Notes: generated from the sequence alone by a model not told the origin. DNA of 64,000 nucleotides from Chitinophagaceae bacterium (GCA_004322425.1 SCVJ01000024.1:1-64000); one strand, 5' to 3'; numbered from the stretch's first letter, positions 26,757-36,863 are shown. Made by a program: numbers and translations.

Positions 26757-26834
26757 TGGTGGAACCTACCGGGCTCGAACCGGTGACCTCTGCTCTGTCA
26801 AAGCAGCGCTCTGAACCAACTGAGCTAAGGTTCC
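26757..26834 (-). tRNA. tRNA-Val (anticodon GAC), CCA encoded
   Basis: On the minus strand the acceptor is GGAACCT/AGGTTCC and the D arm GCTC-GAGC. The anticodon stem CTGCT/AGCAG has loop TTGACAG, giving anticodon GAC (codon GUC). The T arm is ACCGG-TTCGAGC-CCGGT, the discriminator is A, and CCA is encoded. Its 5' end lies 1 nt after the mtaB stop codon, so the tRNA is probably also cut out of the mtaB transcript. Confidence 0.95.
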
Positions 26835-26835
26835 T

Positions 26836-28107
26836 TTATATTTTCCACTCCACAATTTCATTCTCCCATTCTTTTCGGTAGGGCGTTGAGATTTTTATGT
26901 AGTTATCGGTAAACCCCTCCATCATTCCTGTTTTATCTTTTCCTTCAAATAATACTTTCCGCGTTTGTTGAGAATGCTGCTCGGTAAAATATTGCATTTT
27001 CATATAAGAAAGATTACGCAATGTTTTATTTCTTTCGTGCCGTACATTTATTGGTACCACTGGTTTTATCGTTAATGCTTGCGTGTTGTCTCTTTCGCTA
27101 TATGTAAAAACATGCAAGTAAGAAATATCCAAAGAATGTAAAAAGTCAAAGGTTTCTTTAAAATCTTCATCAGTTTCTCCTGGAAATCCAACAATCACAT
27201 CAACACCAATACAGCAATGCGGCATTAAAGTTTTTATTCGATTTACTTTATCGACGTACAGTTCCCGTTGATAACGGCGACGCATTAATTTCAAAATTTT
27301 ATTGCTGCCGCTCTGCAAGGGAATATGAAAATGTGGCATAAATTTTTTACTGGTAGCCACAAACTCAATTATTTCATTGGTGAGTAAATTGGGTTCGATG
27401 GAAGAAATTCGATAGCGACTAATTCGCTCAATTTTTTCTAACTCTTGAATCAATGCATAAAAATCTTCTGCTTGATTTATTTCATTTTGTCTTTTCCCAA
27501 AATCGCCAAGGTTAACACCCGTCAAAACAATTTCTTTTACGCCGTGAGAAACTAGATGAGAAACATTTTGTAAAACATTTTCAATCGTATCGCTTCTACT
27601 TTTCCCTCTGGCCTGTGGAATGGTGCAGAAAGAACAGTTATAATCGCATCCATCCTGAACTTTTAAAAAAGTTCGCGTTCGATCATGTAAAGAAAAAGAA
27701 GAATGAAAGTCTGTCACTTCTTCAATATCGCAACTGCAAATTTTAGTAGAATCGCCTTTTGAAATTTCGTGAATGTGTTTTGTGATATTGAATTTTTCTG
27801 CAGCGCCCAACACTAAATCAACACCCGGAATGGAAGCTATTTCTTTTGGTTTTAATTGTGCATAGCAACCCGTAATGACAACCAAACTTTCAGGAGATTT
27901 TCGTTGAATGCGCCGAACCAATTGACGACATTCTTTGTTGGCATTTTCTGTAACTGAACAAGTATTGATTACATACACATCGGCTAGCTCGTCAAACTCT
28001 TTTTTTACAAAACCATCGTTTTCCAACAAGCGGGAAAGGGAGGATGTTTCGGAAAAATTAAGTTTACACCCCAGTGTTTGAAACGCTACTGTTTTTGCTA
28101 TTGCCAT
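26836..28107 (-). CDS. mtaB: tRNA t6A37 methylthiotransferase MtaB
   Basis: This is a radical-SAM methylthiotransferase converting t6A37 to ms2t6A in tRNAs reading ANN codons. It opens MAIAKTVAFQTLGCKLNFSET, as MtaB proteins do. The radical SAM cysteines are C154, C158 and C161 in CDYNCSFCTIPQARGKSRS. The frame is open 33 nt further upstream, but the start at 28107 gives the conserved N-terminus. It is distinct from RimO at 3.7 kb. Its stop codon is 1 nt from tRNA-Val(GAC), same strand. Confidence 0.94.
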   Translation of the reverse strand: MAIAKTVAFQTLGCKLNFSETSSLSRLLENDGFVKKEFDELADVYVINTCSVTENANKECRQLVRRIQRKSPESLVVITGCYAQLKPKEIASIPGVDLVLGAAEKFNITKHIHEISKGDSTKICSCDIEEVTDFHSSFSLHDRTRTFLKVQDGCDYNCSFCTIPQARGKSRSDTIENVLQNVSHLVSHGVKEIVLTGVNLGDFGKRQNEINQAEDFYALIQELEKIERISRYRISSIEPNLLTNEIIEFVATSKKFMPHFHIPLQSGSNKILKLMRRRYQRELYVDKVNRIKTLMPHCCIGVDVIVGFPGETDEDFKETFDFLHSLDISYLHVFTYSERDNTQALTIKPVVPINVRHERNKTLRNLSYMKMQYFTEQHSQQTRKVLFEGKDKTGMMEGFTDNYIKISTPYRKEWENEIVEWKI

Positions 28108-28219
28108 GGGCGGCAAAATTAAGATTTTGGCTGCCAGCATCCTTATAATTAATTTTAAAGTGAAAGAAGATAAATTAGATTTCCGAATATAGATTTGCTG
28201 TTCAATAAATAAGTAAACC

Positions 28220-28981
28220 GTGAAATTGCTGATTCAATCTCTTAAAGTTATATACTGTGTATACGCCTTCATCATTTTCGTCATAAGCTTATTAATTATT
28301 TTCCCTTTAGCCATTTTTTCCTCCTTGCTGGGGCGAATTATTGGCGGCAATCTCATTTATAAAATCTGTTTGTTTTTTGTCGATATTATGTTTGTTGTCA
28401 CATTTATCCGGCATAAAAATTATGCAGCGCAGCAACCGGATGCGCAACGGCAATATATTTTTGTAGGCAATCATATTTCTTATTTCGACGCTTTATTATT
28501 GTTGAAAACTATTCGACGACCTATTCGTGTTTTGGGTAGAATTGAATTAAGCAATTTGCCCATTTTCGGATTTATTTATAAAATGGTGGTGGTCGTGGTC
28601 GATCGGAGTGATGCAGAACACCGCGCAAAAAGCGTTCGCAATCTTAAATCAATTATTAATAAAGGGGTTTCCATATTAGTAATGCCCGAAGGAACTTTTA
28701 ATATGACGAATCGCCCGTTGAAAAGTTTTTTTGATGGAGCTTTTCGCCTTGCCATCGAAACACAAACTGCTATCAAACCGTTTTTATTATTGGATGCGTA
28801 TGATAGAATGCACTATCGCAATGTTTTTACATTGACTCCGGGTAAAAGCCGAGCAATATTTTTGGAAGAAATACCGGTTGCCGGTTTGGAAATTGAAGAC
28901 CTTCCTTTCTTGAAGAAAAAAGTTTACGACTTGATGGAAAAAAAATTAATTGAATATAAAGCAAGTTGGATTGTTGACTAA
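28220..28981 (+). CDS. 1-acyl-sn-glycerol-3-phosphate acyltransferase (PlsC-like)
   Basis: This 253-residue membrane protein has one or two N-terminal membrane segments (residues 8-35 and 47-63), then the acyltransferase fold. H85-ISYF-D90 is the HX4D catalytic motif, and VMPEGTFN is the PEGT motif that binds the phosphate of lysophosphatidate. It would make phosphatidic acid at the inner membrane. Substrate within the family (lyso-PA or another lyso-lipid) is not certain. It diverges from mtaB and precedes priA by 47 nt. Confidence 0.88.
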   Translation: MKLLIQSLKVIYCVYAFIIFVISLLIIFPLAIFSSLLGRIIGGNLIYKICLFFVDIMFVVTFIRHKNYAAQQPDAQRQYIFVGNHISYFDALLLLKTIRRPIRVLGRIELSNLPIFGFIYKMVVVVVDRSDAEHRAKSVRNLKSIINKGVSILVMPEGTFNMTNRPLKSFFDGAFRLAIETQTAIKPFLLLDAYDRMHYRNVFTLTPGKSRAIFLEEIPVAGLEIEDLPFLKKKVYDLMEKKLIEYKASWIVD

Positions 28982-29028
28982 GTAAAGTATTGCTTTGATT
29001 GTACAAAGTTTAGAAATTATTATAAAAA

Positions 29029-31479
29029 ATGTTTGCCGAAATAATTATACCACTCGCGTTACCTAAAAATTATACTTGGTCGGTTCCTGAGCATTTTCGG
29101 GAAAAATTAAAATTGGGTTGTCGAGTAGAAGTAAATTTAGGAAAGTATAAAAAGTATGCTGGAATTGTAAAGCGTATTCACAACCAAAAACCAGCAACAT
29201 TTGAACCAAAAGAAATTCTTAACATTTTGGATGAAATGCCCGTTGTGTTTGAACAACAACTGAAGTTGTGGGAGTGGATGGCTGCTTATTATATGTGTAC
29301 AGAAGGGGAGGTGATGGCTGCCGCATTGCCATCGCATTTTAAATTATCAAGCGAAACTGTTTTAATTTACAATGAAGCATTTGGTGAAAATTTTTCCAAT
29401 TTAGATCACGATGAATATTTGGTAGCAGAAGCACTTTTGATTAAAAAAGAGTTGGTGATATCGGAGGTGCAATTATTAATTCAATCATCACACACTTATC
29501 CGGTAACTAATCGGTTGCTTCAAAAAGGTGTTTGCTTTGTTTGGGAAACAATCAAGCAAACCTATGTTCCCAAAAAGGAAATATTTGTTTTGTTACACAA
29601 TCAATACGAAGATGAAACAAATCTGGAAAAATTACTGAATGAGGACAAGAAACTACAACGTGCAGAAAAGCAAATGGAACTATTGCTCAGTTATCTTCAT
29701 TTGCAAAAAGTAGAAGGAGAAGTTACAAAATCATCCTTGCTTAAAAAATCAGGAGCTACAGATGCACAACTAAAAGGGTTGGTAGAGAAAAATATTTTAT
29801 TGGTGGAAAAAAGGGTTGTTGATAGAATTAACTATGGCTCAAAAAATATACAACTTGATGTTGAATTAACGGAATTGCAGTTACAGGTTGTGGATAAAAT
29901 CAAAAAAAGTTTTTCGGAAAAGCCAGTTTGTTTATTACATGGAGTGACGGGAAGTGGTAAAACCTTAGTATATATTCAACTCATTGAAGAATTACTTCGT
30001 AACGGAAAGCAAGTACTTTATTTATTACCCGAAATTGCTTTAACTTCTCAAATCATTCGAAGACTGCAAAAACATTTTGGAGGAAATGTAGGTGTGTATC
30101 ATTCGCGGTTTTCGCAAAATGAAAGAGTTGAAATTTGGAATAAAGTAAAAAGTGGTGAAATAAAAATTGTACTGGGAGCTCGTTCCTCAATTTTTTTACC
30201 ATATCAAAATTTAGGACTTGTGATTATTGATGAAGAGCACGATAGTTCATTTAAGCAACAAGATCCGGCACCACGCTATCACGGTCGTGATGTTGCTGTG
30301 TATCTTTCTGCTTTATTTGGTGCAAACACATTATTGGGAAGTGCCACTCCTTCATTAGAAACATTTAGCAATGCTATTTCTTCAAAATTTGGTTTAGTAG
30401 AATTATTGGAAAGATTTGGTCCCGTAGAACTTCCATCTATTGAAATAATCGAAACAAAAAAAATTGCTGCCAAAGAAAAAGGCAAAATAATAGTTTCTCC
30501 AATATTGGCAGAAGCCATCAACAAAGCATTGCAGAATAAAAAACAAGTGATACTTTTTCAAAATCGACGCGGATATTCACCGTTGCAAATTTGTTCCCTT
30601 TGCGGATGGATACCTCAATGTAAACATTGCGATGTATCTCTTACTTTTCATAAGTTAACAAACAAATTAATTTGTCATTATTGTGGCACCAATTATCCAC
30701 CGCTTCAAACCTGTACGGCTTGTGGTAGCCATAAATTTCTACAAAAAAACTTTGGAACGGAAAAAGTAGAAGAATTATTAGTGGAAAAATTTCCTAATGC
30801 AAGAGTTGCAAGAATGGATTTGGATACTATGCGCGGTAAAAATGCGCACGAAGCTTTAATTCAGCAATTTGAACAACAACGAATTGATATTTTAGTTGGA
30901 ACACAAATGGTGGTAAAAGGATTAGACTTTGATCATGTGGATTTGGTAGGTATTTTGGATGCCGATGCTTTGCTTAATTTTTCTGATTTTAGAGTGAATG
31001 AAAATGCGTTTCAAATGATGGAGCAAGTAAGTGGGAGAGCTGGAAGAAAAGGATCCACTGGAAAAGTTATGATTCAAACTATGCAGCCGCATCATTCTGT
31101 TTTGCAGTTTGTAATTGAACATAATTTTCGAAATATGTATGTTTCGGAAATTGAAAAAAGAAAACAATTTTTTTATCCTCCATTTTCTCGTTTAATTCAT
31201 TTGCGATTTAAGCATAAGCTAAAAGAAGTTGTACATGAAGCAGCCACGATTTTTTCTGAACGACTTTCTTTAAAATTTAAAAAGTATTTAATAGGCCCGG
31301 CAGAGCCCATTGTGAATCGAATTCGCAATCAATATTTAGTGGAGCTTTTATGTAAACTACCTAAAGACACGAACACAATATTGCTTTGTAAAAATGAGAT
31401 TCATGAACAAATTGGCACTCTCCAAAACGAGAAAAAATATAAATCTGTTTCAGTAATCATCAACGTTGATCCATTATAA
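29029..31479 (+). CDS. priA: Primosomal replication protein N' (PriA helicase)
   Basis: This 816-residue DEAD-like helicase restarts stalled replication forks. Walker A GVTGSGKT is at 305-312, and the box II motif is DEEH in IIDEEHDSSF. The zinc module shows CSLCGWIPQCKHCDVSLTF then CHYC and CTACGS, giving eight cysteines. Motif VI lies in QVSGRAGRKG. The N-terminal 3'-DNA-binding domain begins MFAEIIIPLALPKNYTWSVP. Length is slightly above E. coli PriA, as usual in Bacteroidota. murB follows after 26 nt. Confidence 0.96.
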   Translation: MFAEIIIPLALPKNYTWSVPEHFREKLKLGCRVEVNLGKYKKYAGIVKRIHNQKPATFEPKEILNILDEMPVVFEQQLKLWEWMAAYYMCTEGEVMAAALPSHFKLSSETVLIYNEAFGENFSNLDHDEYLVAEALLIKKELVISEVQLLIQSSHTYPVTNRLLQKGVCFVWETIKQTYVPKKEIFVLLHNQYEDETNLEKLLNEDKKLQRAEKQMELLLSYLHLQKVEGEVTKSSLLKKSGATDAQLKGLVEKNILLVEKRVVDRINYGSKNIQLDVELTELQLQVVDKIKKSFSEKPVCLLHGVTGSGKTLVYIQLIEELLRNGKQVLYLLPEIALTSQIIRRLQKHFGGNVGVYHSRFSQNERVEIWNKVKSGEIKIVLGARSSIFLPYQNLGLVIIDEEHDSSFKQQDPAPRYHGRDVAVYLSALFGANTLLGSATPSLETFSNAISSKFGLVELLERFGPVELPSIEIIETKKIAAKEKGKIIVSPILAEAINKALQNKKQVILFQNRRGYSPLQICSLCGWIPQCKHCDVSLTFHKLTNKLICHYCGTNYPPLQTCTACGSHKFLQKNFGTEKVEELLVEKFPNARVARMDLDTMRGKNAHEALIQQFEQQRIDILVGTQMVVKGLDFDHVDLVGILDADALLNFSDFRVNENAFQMMEQVSGRAGRKGSTGKVMIQTMQPHHSVLQFVIEHNFRNMYVSEIEKRKQFFYPPFSRLIHLRFKHKLKEVVHEAATIFSERLSLKFKKYLIGPAEPIVNRIRNQYLVELLCKLPKDTNTILLCKNEIHEQIGTLQNEKKYKSVSVIINVDPL

Positions 31480-31505
31480 TAGAAATAAATTGTGAGATTT
31501 ACAGT

Positions 31506-32534
31506 ATGAAAATTCATGAAAATTATTCTCTTAAGAACTATAATACGTTCAGGATTGATGCTGCGGCAAAATATTTCTCATGTTTTAATGATAGTGAAGA
31601 ATTAAAGCAGTTACTGGATTTTCATCCTAGTATAAAAAAATTAATTCTTGGAGGAGGCAGTAATCTACTTTTTACTAAAAATTTTGACGGCTTAGTTTTA
31701 AAAAATGAAATAAAAGGTATTGAAATACTTAACGAAACAGAAGAATATGTTGATCTAAAAGTTGGGGCTGGCGAAAATTGGCACGAATTTGTTTTGTATT
31801 GTATTGAAAAAAATTGGGCAGGTGTAGAAAATTTATCATTAATTCCCGGCACAGTGGGTGCAGCGCCCATTCAAAATATTGGAGCTTACGGGGTGGAGTT
31901 TCAGGAAGTTTTTTTAAACGTAGAAGCTTTTCATTTTGATGAAAATTGGGTTCAAAAATTTTCTTTACAAGATTGTTGTTTTGGTTATCGGAATAGTATT
32001 TTCAAAAATAAACTCAAAACTTACATTGCAATTCTTAATGTATCAATGCGTTTAAAAAAGCAGCCCATTTTTCAACTGAGTTATGGTTCCATCAAAGAAG
32101 AACTTGAAAAAGCTGGAGTAAAAGATCTTTCAATTAGAGATGTTTCTAATGCTGTAATAAAAATTCGCTCTTCCAAACTTCCTGATCCCACTAAAATTGC
32201 AAACGCCGGAAGTTTTTTTAAAAATCCAGAAGTTACCGATCAACAATACAAATTATTGAAAGAATTATTTCCGCAAATTGTTTCATTCCAATTGCAGAAT
32301 GGGAATCAGAAATTAGCTGCAGGTTGGTTAGTTGAGCAATGTGGCCCACAAACCAGTGTAAGCTGGAAGGGATATAGAGATAAAGATGCCGGTTGTCACG
32401 AAAAGCAAGCCTTGGTTTTAGTTAATCACAATCAAGCAACAGGAAAAGATATTTATGATTTGAGTGAAGCAATTATTCAAACTGTGCAAAAAAAATTTGG
32501 AATAATGCTGGAGCGTGAAGTGAATATTGTGTAA
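31506..32534 (+). CDS. murB: UDP-N-acetylenolpyruvoylglucosamine reductase
   Basis: This 342-residue flavoenzyme reduces UDP-GlcNAc-enolpyruvate to UDP-MurNAc. It is the longer type I form, as in E. coli. The N-terminus LKNYNTFRIDAAAKYF, the FAD loop LILGGGSNLLF, SLIPGTVGAAPIQNIGAYG and AGSFFKNP, with the proton-donating Ser (about 236), are visible. It ends at a strong terminator shared with the convergent DUF2723 gene. Confidence 0.97.
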   Translation: MKIHENYSLKNYNTFRIDAAAKYFSCFNDSEELKQLLDFHPSIKKLILGGGSNLLFTKNFDGLVLKNEIKGIEILNETEEYVDLKVGAGENWHEFVLYCIEKNWAGVENLSLIPGTVGAAPIQNIGAYGVEFQEVFLNVEAFHFDENWVQKFSLQDCCFGYRNSIFKNKLKTYIAILNVSMRLKKQPIFQLSYGSIKEELEKAGVKDLSIRDVSNAVIKIRSSKLPDPTKIANAGSFFKNPEVTDQQYKLLKELFPQIVSFQLQNGNQKLAAGWLVEQCGPQTSVSWKGYRDKDAGCHEKQALVLVNHNQATGKDIYDLSEAIIQTVQKKFGIMLEREVNIV

Positions 32535-32535
32535 C

Positions 32536-32568
32536 AAAAAAAGCCCTCTCTTTTTGAGAGGGCTTTTT
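32536..32568. terminator. Bidirectional terminator between murB and the DUF2723 gene
   Basis: AAAAAGCCCTCTC and GAGAGGGCTTTTT form a perfect 13-bp stem around a T5 loop, with A and T tracts on both sides. It serves the convergent murB and DUF2723 genes. Confidence 0.92.
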
Positions 32569-32583
32569 AAATAGTAGGATTAT

Positions 32584-35500
32584 TTATTTCGTTTGAGCTC
32601 CAACTGGAGTTGCATTTGCTGGGATGTAATGTTTTATTACTGCATCCAAAACAACTTGCAATCTGTTGTTTACATCGTCTTCTTGAATCACAGTTTGGTA
32701 CAGTTTTTCTTTTTCAGATTTCAAATAATCGTAATAGCTTTTTTGCTGTTTCAAATCTTTTTCAAGAGCAAGTTTAACTTTTTCAGCTAATTCATTCATT
32801 CCTGCTTTATAAGCTGCCTCTAAATAAATCAGCGAATAAATATTATGAGAGTTGTCGCGGCTTGGTCTTGCGTAAGGAAGATTCTCGGGATGAATTAATG
32901 TTTCGCAGCGCTCCAATAATTTTTTCGCTTTTTCTTTATTCCCATTATCTGCCATATTGCCGGCAAGTTCTGCAAAGTCGCCTCTAATACTCATTAGATG
33001 TCTTCTGTTTTCTTCATCAAAATAAACTCCTTTTTTGTTAGCACCACCTGCAGAAAATTTTTCCATCATATTGCTATACATAAAATCGAGATTATTGTCA
33101 CGAATGCTGGAACCTCCCATCATCACGTCTTGTAATGCTTTATCGACAATCCAATTTTGTTGTGGAAATTCAGGTTTAATTGGGACCAAACGATAACTAA
33201 GTCCATCTTTTCGAAGAAAATGACCAAACCCTAATTCTCCATAAGGCGCTGTAAAATAAATTGGGCGTTTCCAATTATTCGATGCAAGAATATTAAGGAT
33301 CATTAATTGAGATCGATCCAAACCACTTTGTTTTTCGGGTAGTTCAAAAAGAAAAGTACTTAAAATGGAATCATTAGGATTAACAGTACCATTTGCAAGA
33401 AGCGTTTCCTTTTCAATTGGAATTATAAATCGTTTTACAGGATATGACTCAATTGTTTCTCCCACACCCACAACGTTTTTCATAACGTCGTACAAATCAT
33501 AAAAATTTTCTTTTGAAACATTTGCTGGAGGAGCATAGCGAATGTAGGCTCTGTTGTTGCCACGAATTTGTTCCGGTGTCCACAGCACATCAATTGAATC
33601 ACTCTGATTTACTTTGTAACGCAGTTGGTTGATATACCAATCTATTCCCAATAAACTTGTGTTGATAATTCTAATATCGGGACGAACATTTTCTACTTCT
33701 TGTGCATACCAAAGTGGGTATGTGTCATTATCGCCAAAAGTAAATAGAATGGCATTGGGTGCGCAACTTTCCAAATAATTTTTTGCATTATCTCTTGCCA
33801 ATGTTTTTTTACTCCGATCATGATCATCCCATTCTTGTGAAGCCATTAAAAAAGGAGCAGAAAAACAAATGACTCCCGCTGCAATTACTGCAACAGTTTC
33901 TTTGTTGCCATTTTTGGAAATTATTCTTAATAAGTAATATATTAAACCAACGATTCCTGCAAAAAGCGCTGTAACTGTCAATGAAGTTAACAGCATGTCT
34001 GTGCCTGGAAAATTAGTAAGGCTAAAGGCTGTAATAACAAACGTCAACAGCGATCCATAAAGCATTGTAGTTGAAAATACTTGCTTTGATTCTTTTACCA
34101 ATTTAACGAATGAAGCAACCGCCAATCCAATCCAGACAGCAAATGCATAAAAAGATCCAACATAAGCATAATCTCGTTCCCGTGGTTGATTACCGGGTTG
34201 ATTCAGATATAATACAATTGCGATTCCAGTAAAAAAGAATAGCAAAAAGTTTACAAACCAATCTTTTTGATGCTTGAGAAAATGATAAACACATCCAAAA
34301 ATTCCTAAGATGAATGGAATTAGATATAGTTTATTATTTGCTTTATCATTTTTAAGTGCATCGGGCAACTTTTCCTGATTTCCTAAAATTCTATTATCAA
34401 CATTGGAAAAACCAGAAATCCAATTGCCATCTCGCTTATTGCCATAACCTTGCAAATCGTTTTGCTTACCAGCAAAATTCCACATGAAATAGCGCCAATA
34501 CATCTGCCCCATTTGGTAGCTAAAAAACCAATTAATATTATCGGCATAATTGGGATCTTCATATTTTACTCTTCCTGTTTGTTGATCTTGATATTGTGAT
34601 TTTCCAAGCCACTGTGCATAAAAGCGAACGTGATCTTGCTGATCTGTAACATCCCATATTCTGGGAAAAAGCATCATATCTTCTTTATCGTAAATCGGGT
34701 CAAATCCTTTTCCTAATTCAATATATTTCTTATCGCCTTTTCCATATTTCATTCCTTCCTCATTGTAATCGTAATAACCATTGCCATCTTCGTCAACTTG
34801 ATCTGCTGTAAAATGAGGGCCATACAAAAGCGGCTGCGATCCATACTGATCTCTACCTAAATAGTACACTAAACTCATAGGATCTTCCACATTGTTCATA
34901 TCAATGGATGGATTGGCATTTGATCTTACAAGCGTTGTGATGTACGTAGAATATCCCAACAGCATAAACACAATACACCATAAACTCAAGCGAAAAAAAG
35001 CCCAACCATTTTTATCGGCCCATTTAAATCCAAACCAAATAAGTACAGACAACAAAACAAGAAAGAAAATAAATCCTGTAAAAAAAGGAAGTCCAAAACT
35101 GTTTACAAAAAGTATATCGAATTTTCCGGCAAACAAAATAGAACTTTTTATAACTATAACTTGAACAAGTCCGGTAATAATACAACCAATAATAAAAGCC
35201 CAAGCAGCTCCACTAAAACTGTATTTGTATCTGCGGAAATAATAAATCATTACAACTGCGGGGATGGTCAACAAGTTTAATAAGTGAACGCCAACGGAAA
35301 GTCCCATCATAAAAAAAATAAACACAATCCATCTGTCAGCGTGATTTCGTGCAACTTGGTTATCTCCTGCACGTTCATCGGCGTGTTCCCATTTCAACAT
35401 GGCCCAAAAAACCAAGGCAGTAAAAAAAGAAGAGAGCGCATATACTTCACCTTCCACAGCACTAAACCAAAACGAATCACTAAAAGTGTAAGCTAATGCT

Positions 35501-35880
35501 CCTACAACTCCAGAAATCATTACAGTTAGTGTTTGCGAAAAAGTTAGAACTTCTCCAGTACTGACAAACATTTTTCTGGTAAAATGAGTGATTGTCCAAA
35601 AAAGAAAAAGTATAGTAAATCCACTTACCAATGCACTCATGGTATTAACGGCAAACGCTGCATTGGCAGGATTGTCACCAAAAAATATAATAAATACTCT
35701 TCCCAATAAAACAAAAAGTGGTGCTCCGGGAGGATGAGGTAATTGTAATTTATAAGCACTGGCAATAAATTCACCCGTGTCCCATAAACTTGCTGTGGCT
35801 TCTGCAGTTAAAATATAAGTGGCACAAGCAATCAAACAAACCATCCAACCTGTTATGTTGTTTATTTTTCTGAAATTCAT
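32584..35880 (-). CDS. DUF2723 family membrane protein (GT-C / O-mannosyltransferase-like)
   Basis: This 1098-residue polytopic protein has about a dozen membrane segments in residues 10-670 and a large soluble C-terminal part (about 700-1098) with TPR-like helices near the end. The N-terminal TAEATASLWDTGEFIASAYK and LPHPPGAPLFVLLGR are hallmarks of DUF2723, which carries the acidic residue pattern of GT-C glycosyltransferases. A human DUF2723 member (TMEM260) is a protein O-mannosyltransferase. A role in O-glycosylation of exported proteins is therefore likely but inferred. It is a single-gene unit ending at the shared terminator. Confidence 0.88.
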   Translation of the reverse strand: MNFRKINNITGWMVCLIACATYILTAEATASLWDTGEFIASAYKLQLPHPPGAPLFVLLGRVFIIFFGDNPANAAFAVNTMSALVSGFTILFLFWTITHFTRKMFVSTGEVLTFSQTLTVMISGVVGALAYTFSDSFWFSAVEGEVYALSSFFTALVFWAMLKWEHADERAGDNQVARNHADRWIVFIFFMMGLSVGVHLLNLLTIPAVVMIYYFRRYKYSFSGAAWAFIIGCIITGLVQVIVIKSSILFAGKFDILFVNSFGLPFFTGFIFFLVLLSVLIWFGFKWADKNGWAFFRLSLWCIVFMLLGYSTYITTLVRSNANPSIDMNNVEDPMSLVYYLGRDQYGSQPLLYGPHFTADQVDEDGNGYYDYNEEGMKYGKGDKKYIELGKGFDPIYDKEDMMLFPRIWDVTDQQDHVRFYAQWLGKSQYQDQQTGRVKYEDPNYADNINWFFSYQMGQMYWRYFMWNFAGKQNDLQGYGNKRDGNWISGFSNVDNRILGNQEKLPDALKNDKANNKLYLIPFILGIFGCVYHFLKHQKDWFVNFLLFFFTGIAIVLYLNQPGNQPRERDYAYVGSFYAFAVWIGLAVASFVKLVKESKQVFSTTMLYGSLLTFVITAFSLTNFPGTDMLLTSLTVTALFAGIVGLIYYLLRIISKNGNKETVAVIAAGVICFSAPFLMASQEWDDHDRSKKTLARDNAKNYLESCAPNAILFTFGDNDTYPLWYAQEVENVRPDIRIINTSLLGIDWYINQLRYKVNQSDSIDVLWTPEQIRGNNRAYIRYAPPANVSKENFYDLYDVMKNVVGVGETIESYPVKRFIIPIEKETLLANGTVNPNDSILSTFLFELPEKQSGLDRSQLMILNILASNNWKRPIYFTAPYGELGFGHFLRKDGLSYRLVPIKPEFPQQNWIVDKALQDVMMGGSSIRDNNLDFMYSNMMEKFSAGGANKKGVYFDEENRRHLMSIRGDFAELAGNMADNGNKEKAKKLLERCETLIHPENLPYARPSRDNSHNIYSLIYLEAAYKAGMNELAEKVKLALEKDLKQQKSYYDYLKSEKEKLYQTVIQEDDVNNRLQVVLDAVIKHYIPANATPVGAQTK

Positions 35881-36008
35881 AATACCTTATTTTGAGGGTA
35901 ACAAAAATAGGATATTAGGGCTAAAGCAAACTAAGATCTTCTACAAGTTGGCAATAGGTTTAGGCAAATAAATAATTTGAAAAGAGAGATGTTTACTTGG
36001 CTAATTTA

Positions 36009-36824
36009 TTATTCGAAGTAAACTCTTACGCTTTGATAAAATAACTGATTTTGTAATACTTGACTTTTTTCAGAAAAGCCTTTGAGACCTAATAAACCGG
36101 CTGCGTTAGCTTTATTGATGGCAATTTCTAAATATCCGGCACTATTAAAGAAGGCTAATTTTTCTCCTTCAGCAACATCTGCATAGGACTCACTTATTTT
36201 CTCGATAACCATATTATGTTTAAAGGCAATTTTGAATTTTCTGCCTTTTCTCATTTCTTCAAATTGACTACGGGTGATGTTGATAATTACGTTTTCAAAA
36301 TTATCGATGAAAATAATCTGACCTTCAATCCAAGTGTTATCAAAGCTGGGATACAATGGTTTTCTTTCTACATAATTTGTATCGGGCAAACCAATATTTA
36401 AGATCGGCTCACCGGCTACTAATTGGTTGATAACTTTTCCAAAAATTTGGGCAAAATCGATTGCGCTTTTAGGCGTATTATTCTCAAACAGAATGCCTGT
36501 AACCATTTCCGGTTTTTCTTCCAGTATCATTGTCAACAATCCGTTATCGGCACAAAGAATGTATTGGTGATTATGAAATGCCAATAAAAGTTGTTCCGGT
36601 TTTTTGTCGAAAAGATTAACCATTATGATATGAAAAGTGAAAGCCGGGAAATTCTTTATTGCATTTCTACAGACATACGCTGCATGCGGATAATTGAAAG
36701 GCGCAATGGCATGTGAAATGTCGACAATGGAGAATTCAGAATTGGCTTGTAGTAATTGTCCCTTTACAGCTCCCACTAAATAATCGTGTGGGCCAAAATC
36801 GGAACTAAGGGTTACTAAAGCCAT
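36009..36824 (-). CDS. SAM hydroxide adenosyltransferase (DUF62 / chlorinase-fluorinase family)
   Basis: This 271-residue protein starts MALVTLSSDFGPHDYLVGAVKG, the strand and Asp motif of the fluorinase-like family, and contains VDISHAIAPFNYPHAAYV and YILCADNGLLTMIL. Most bacterial members hydrolyse S-adenosylmethionine to adenosine and methionine rather than halogenating it. The halogenase loop cannot be judged by eye, so I call it a SAM hydrolase. It follows the SDR gene by 39 nt on the same strand and could be co-transcribed. Confidence 0.85.
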   Translation of the reverse strand: MALVTLSSDFGPHDYLVGAVKGQLLQANSEFSIVDISHAIAPFNYPHAAYVCRNAIKNFPAFTFHIIMVNLFDKKPEQLLLAFHNHQYILCADNGLLTMILEEKPEMVTGILFENNTPKSAIDFAQIFGKVINQLVAGEPILNIGLPDTNYVERKPLYPSFDNTWIEGQIIFIDNFENVIINITRSQFEEMRKGRKFKIAFKHNMVIEKISESYADVAEGEKLAFFNSAGYLEIAINKANAAGLLGLKGFSEKSQVLQNQLFYQSVRVYFE

Positions 36825-36863
36825 GGTTTGTTCAAAAAAATTCTGAAAAGGTTTTGCCTTTTG

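Noticed and set aside
26302-26834. Prophage or integrative element at the tRNA locus
   Set aside because: No integrase, recombinase or phage gene is present; only the small nuclease lies between the repeats.
36009-36824. Fluorinase or chlorinase producing halogenated nucleosides
   Set aside because: Most bacterial DUF62 members are SAM hydrolases, and no halometabolite genes lie nearby.
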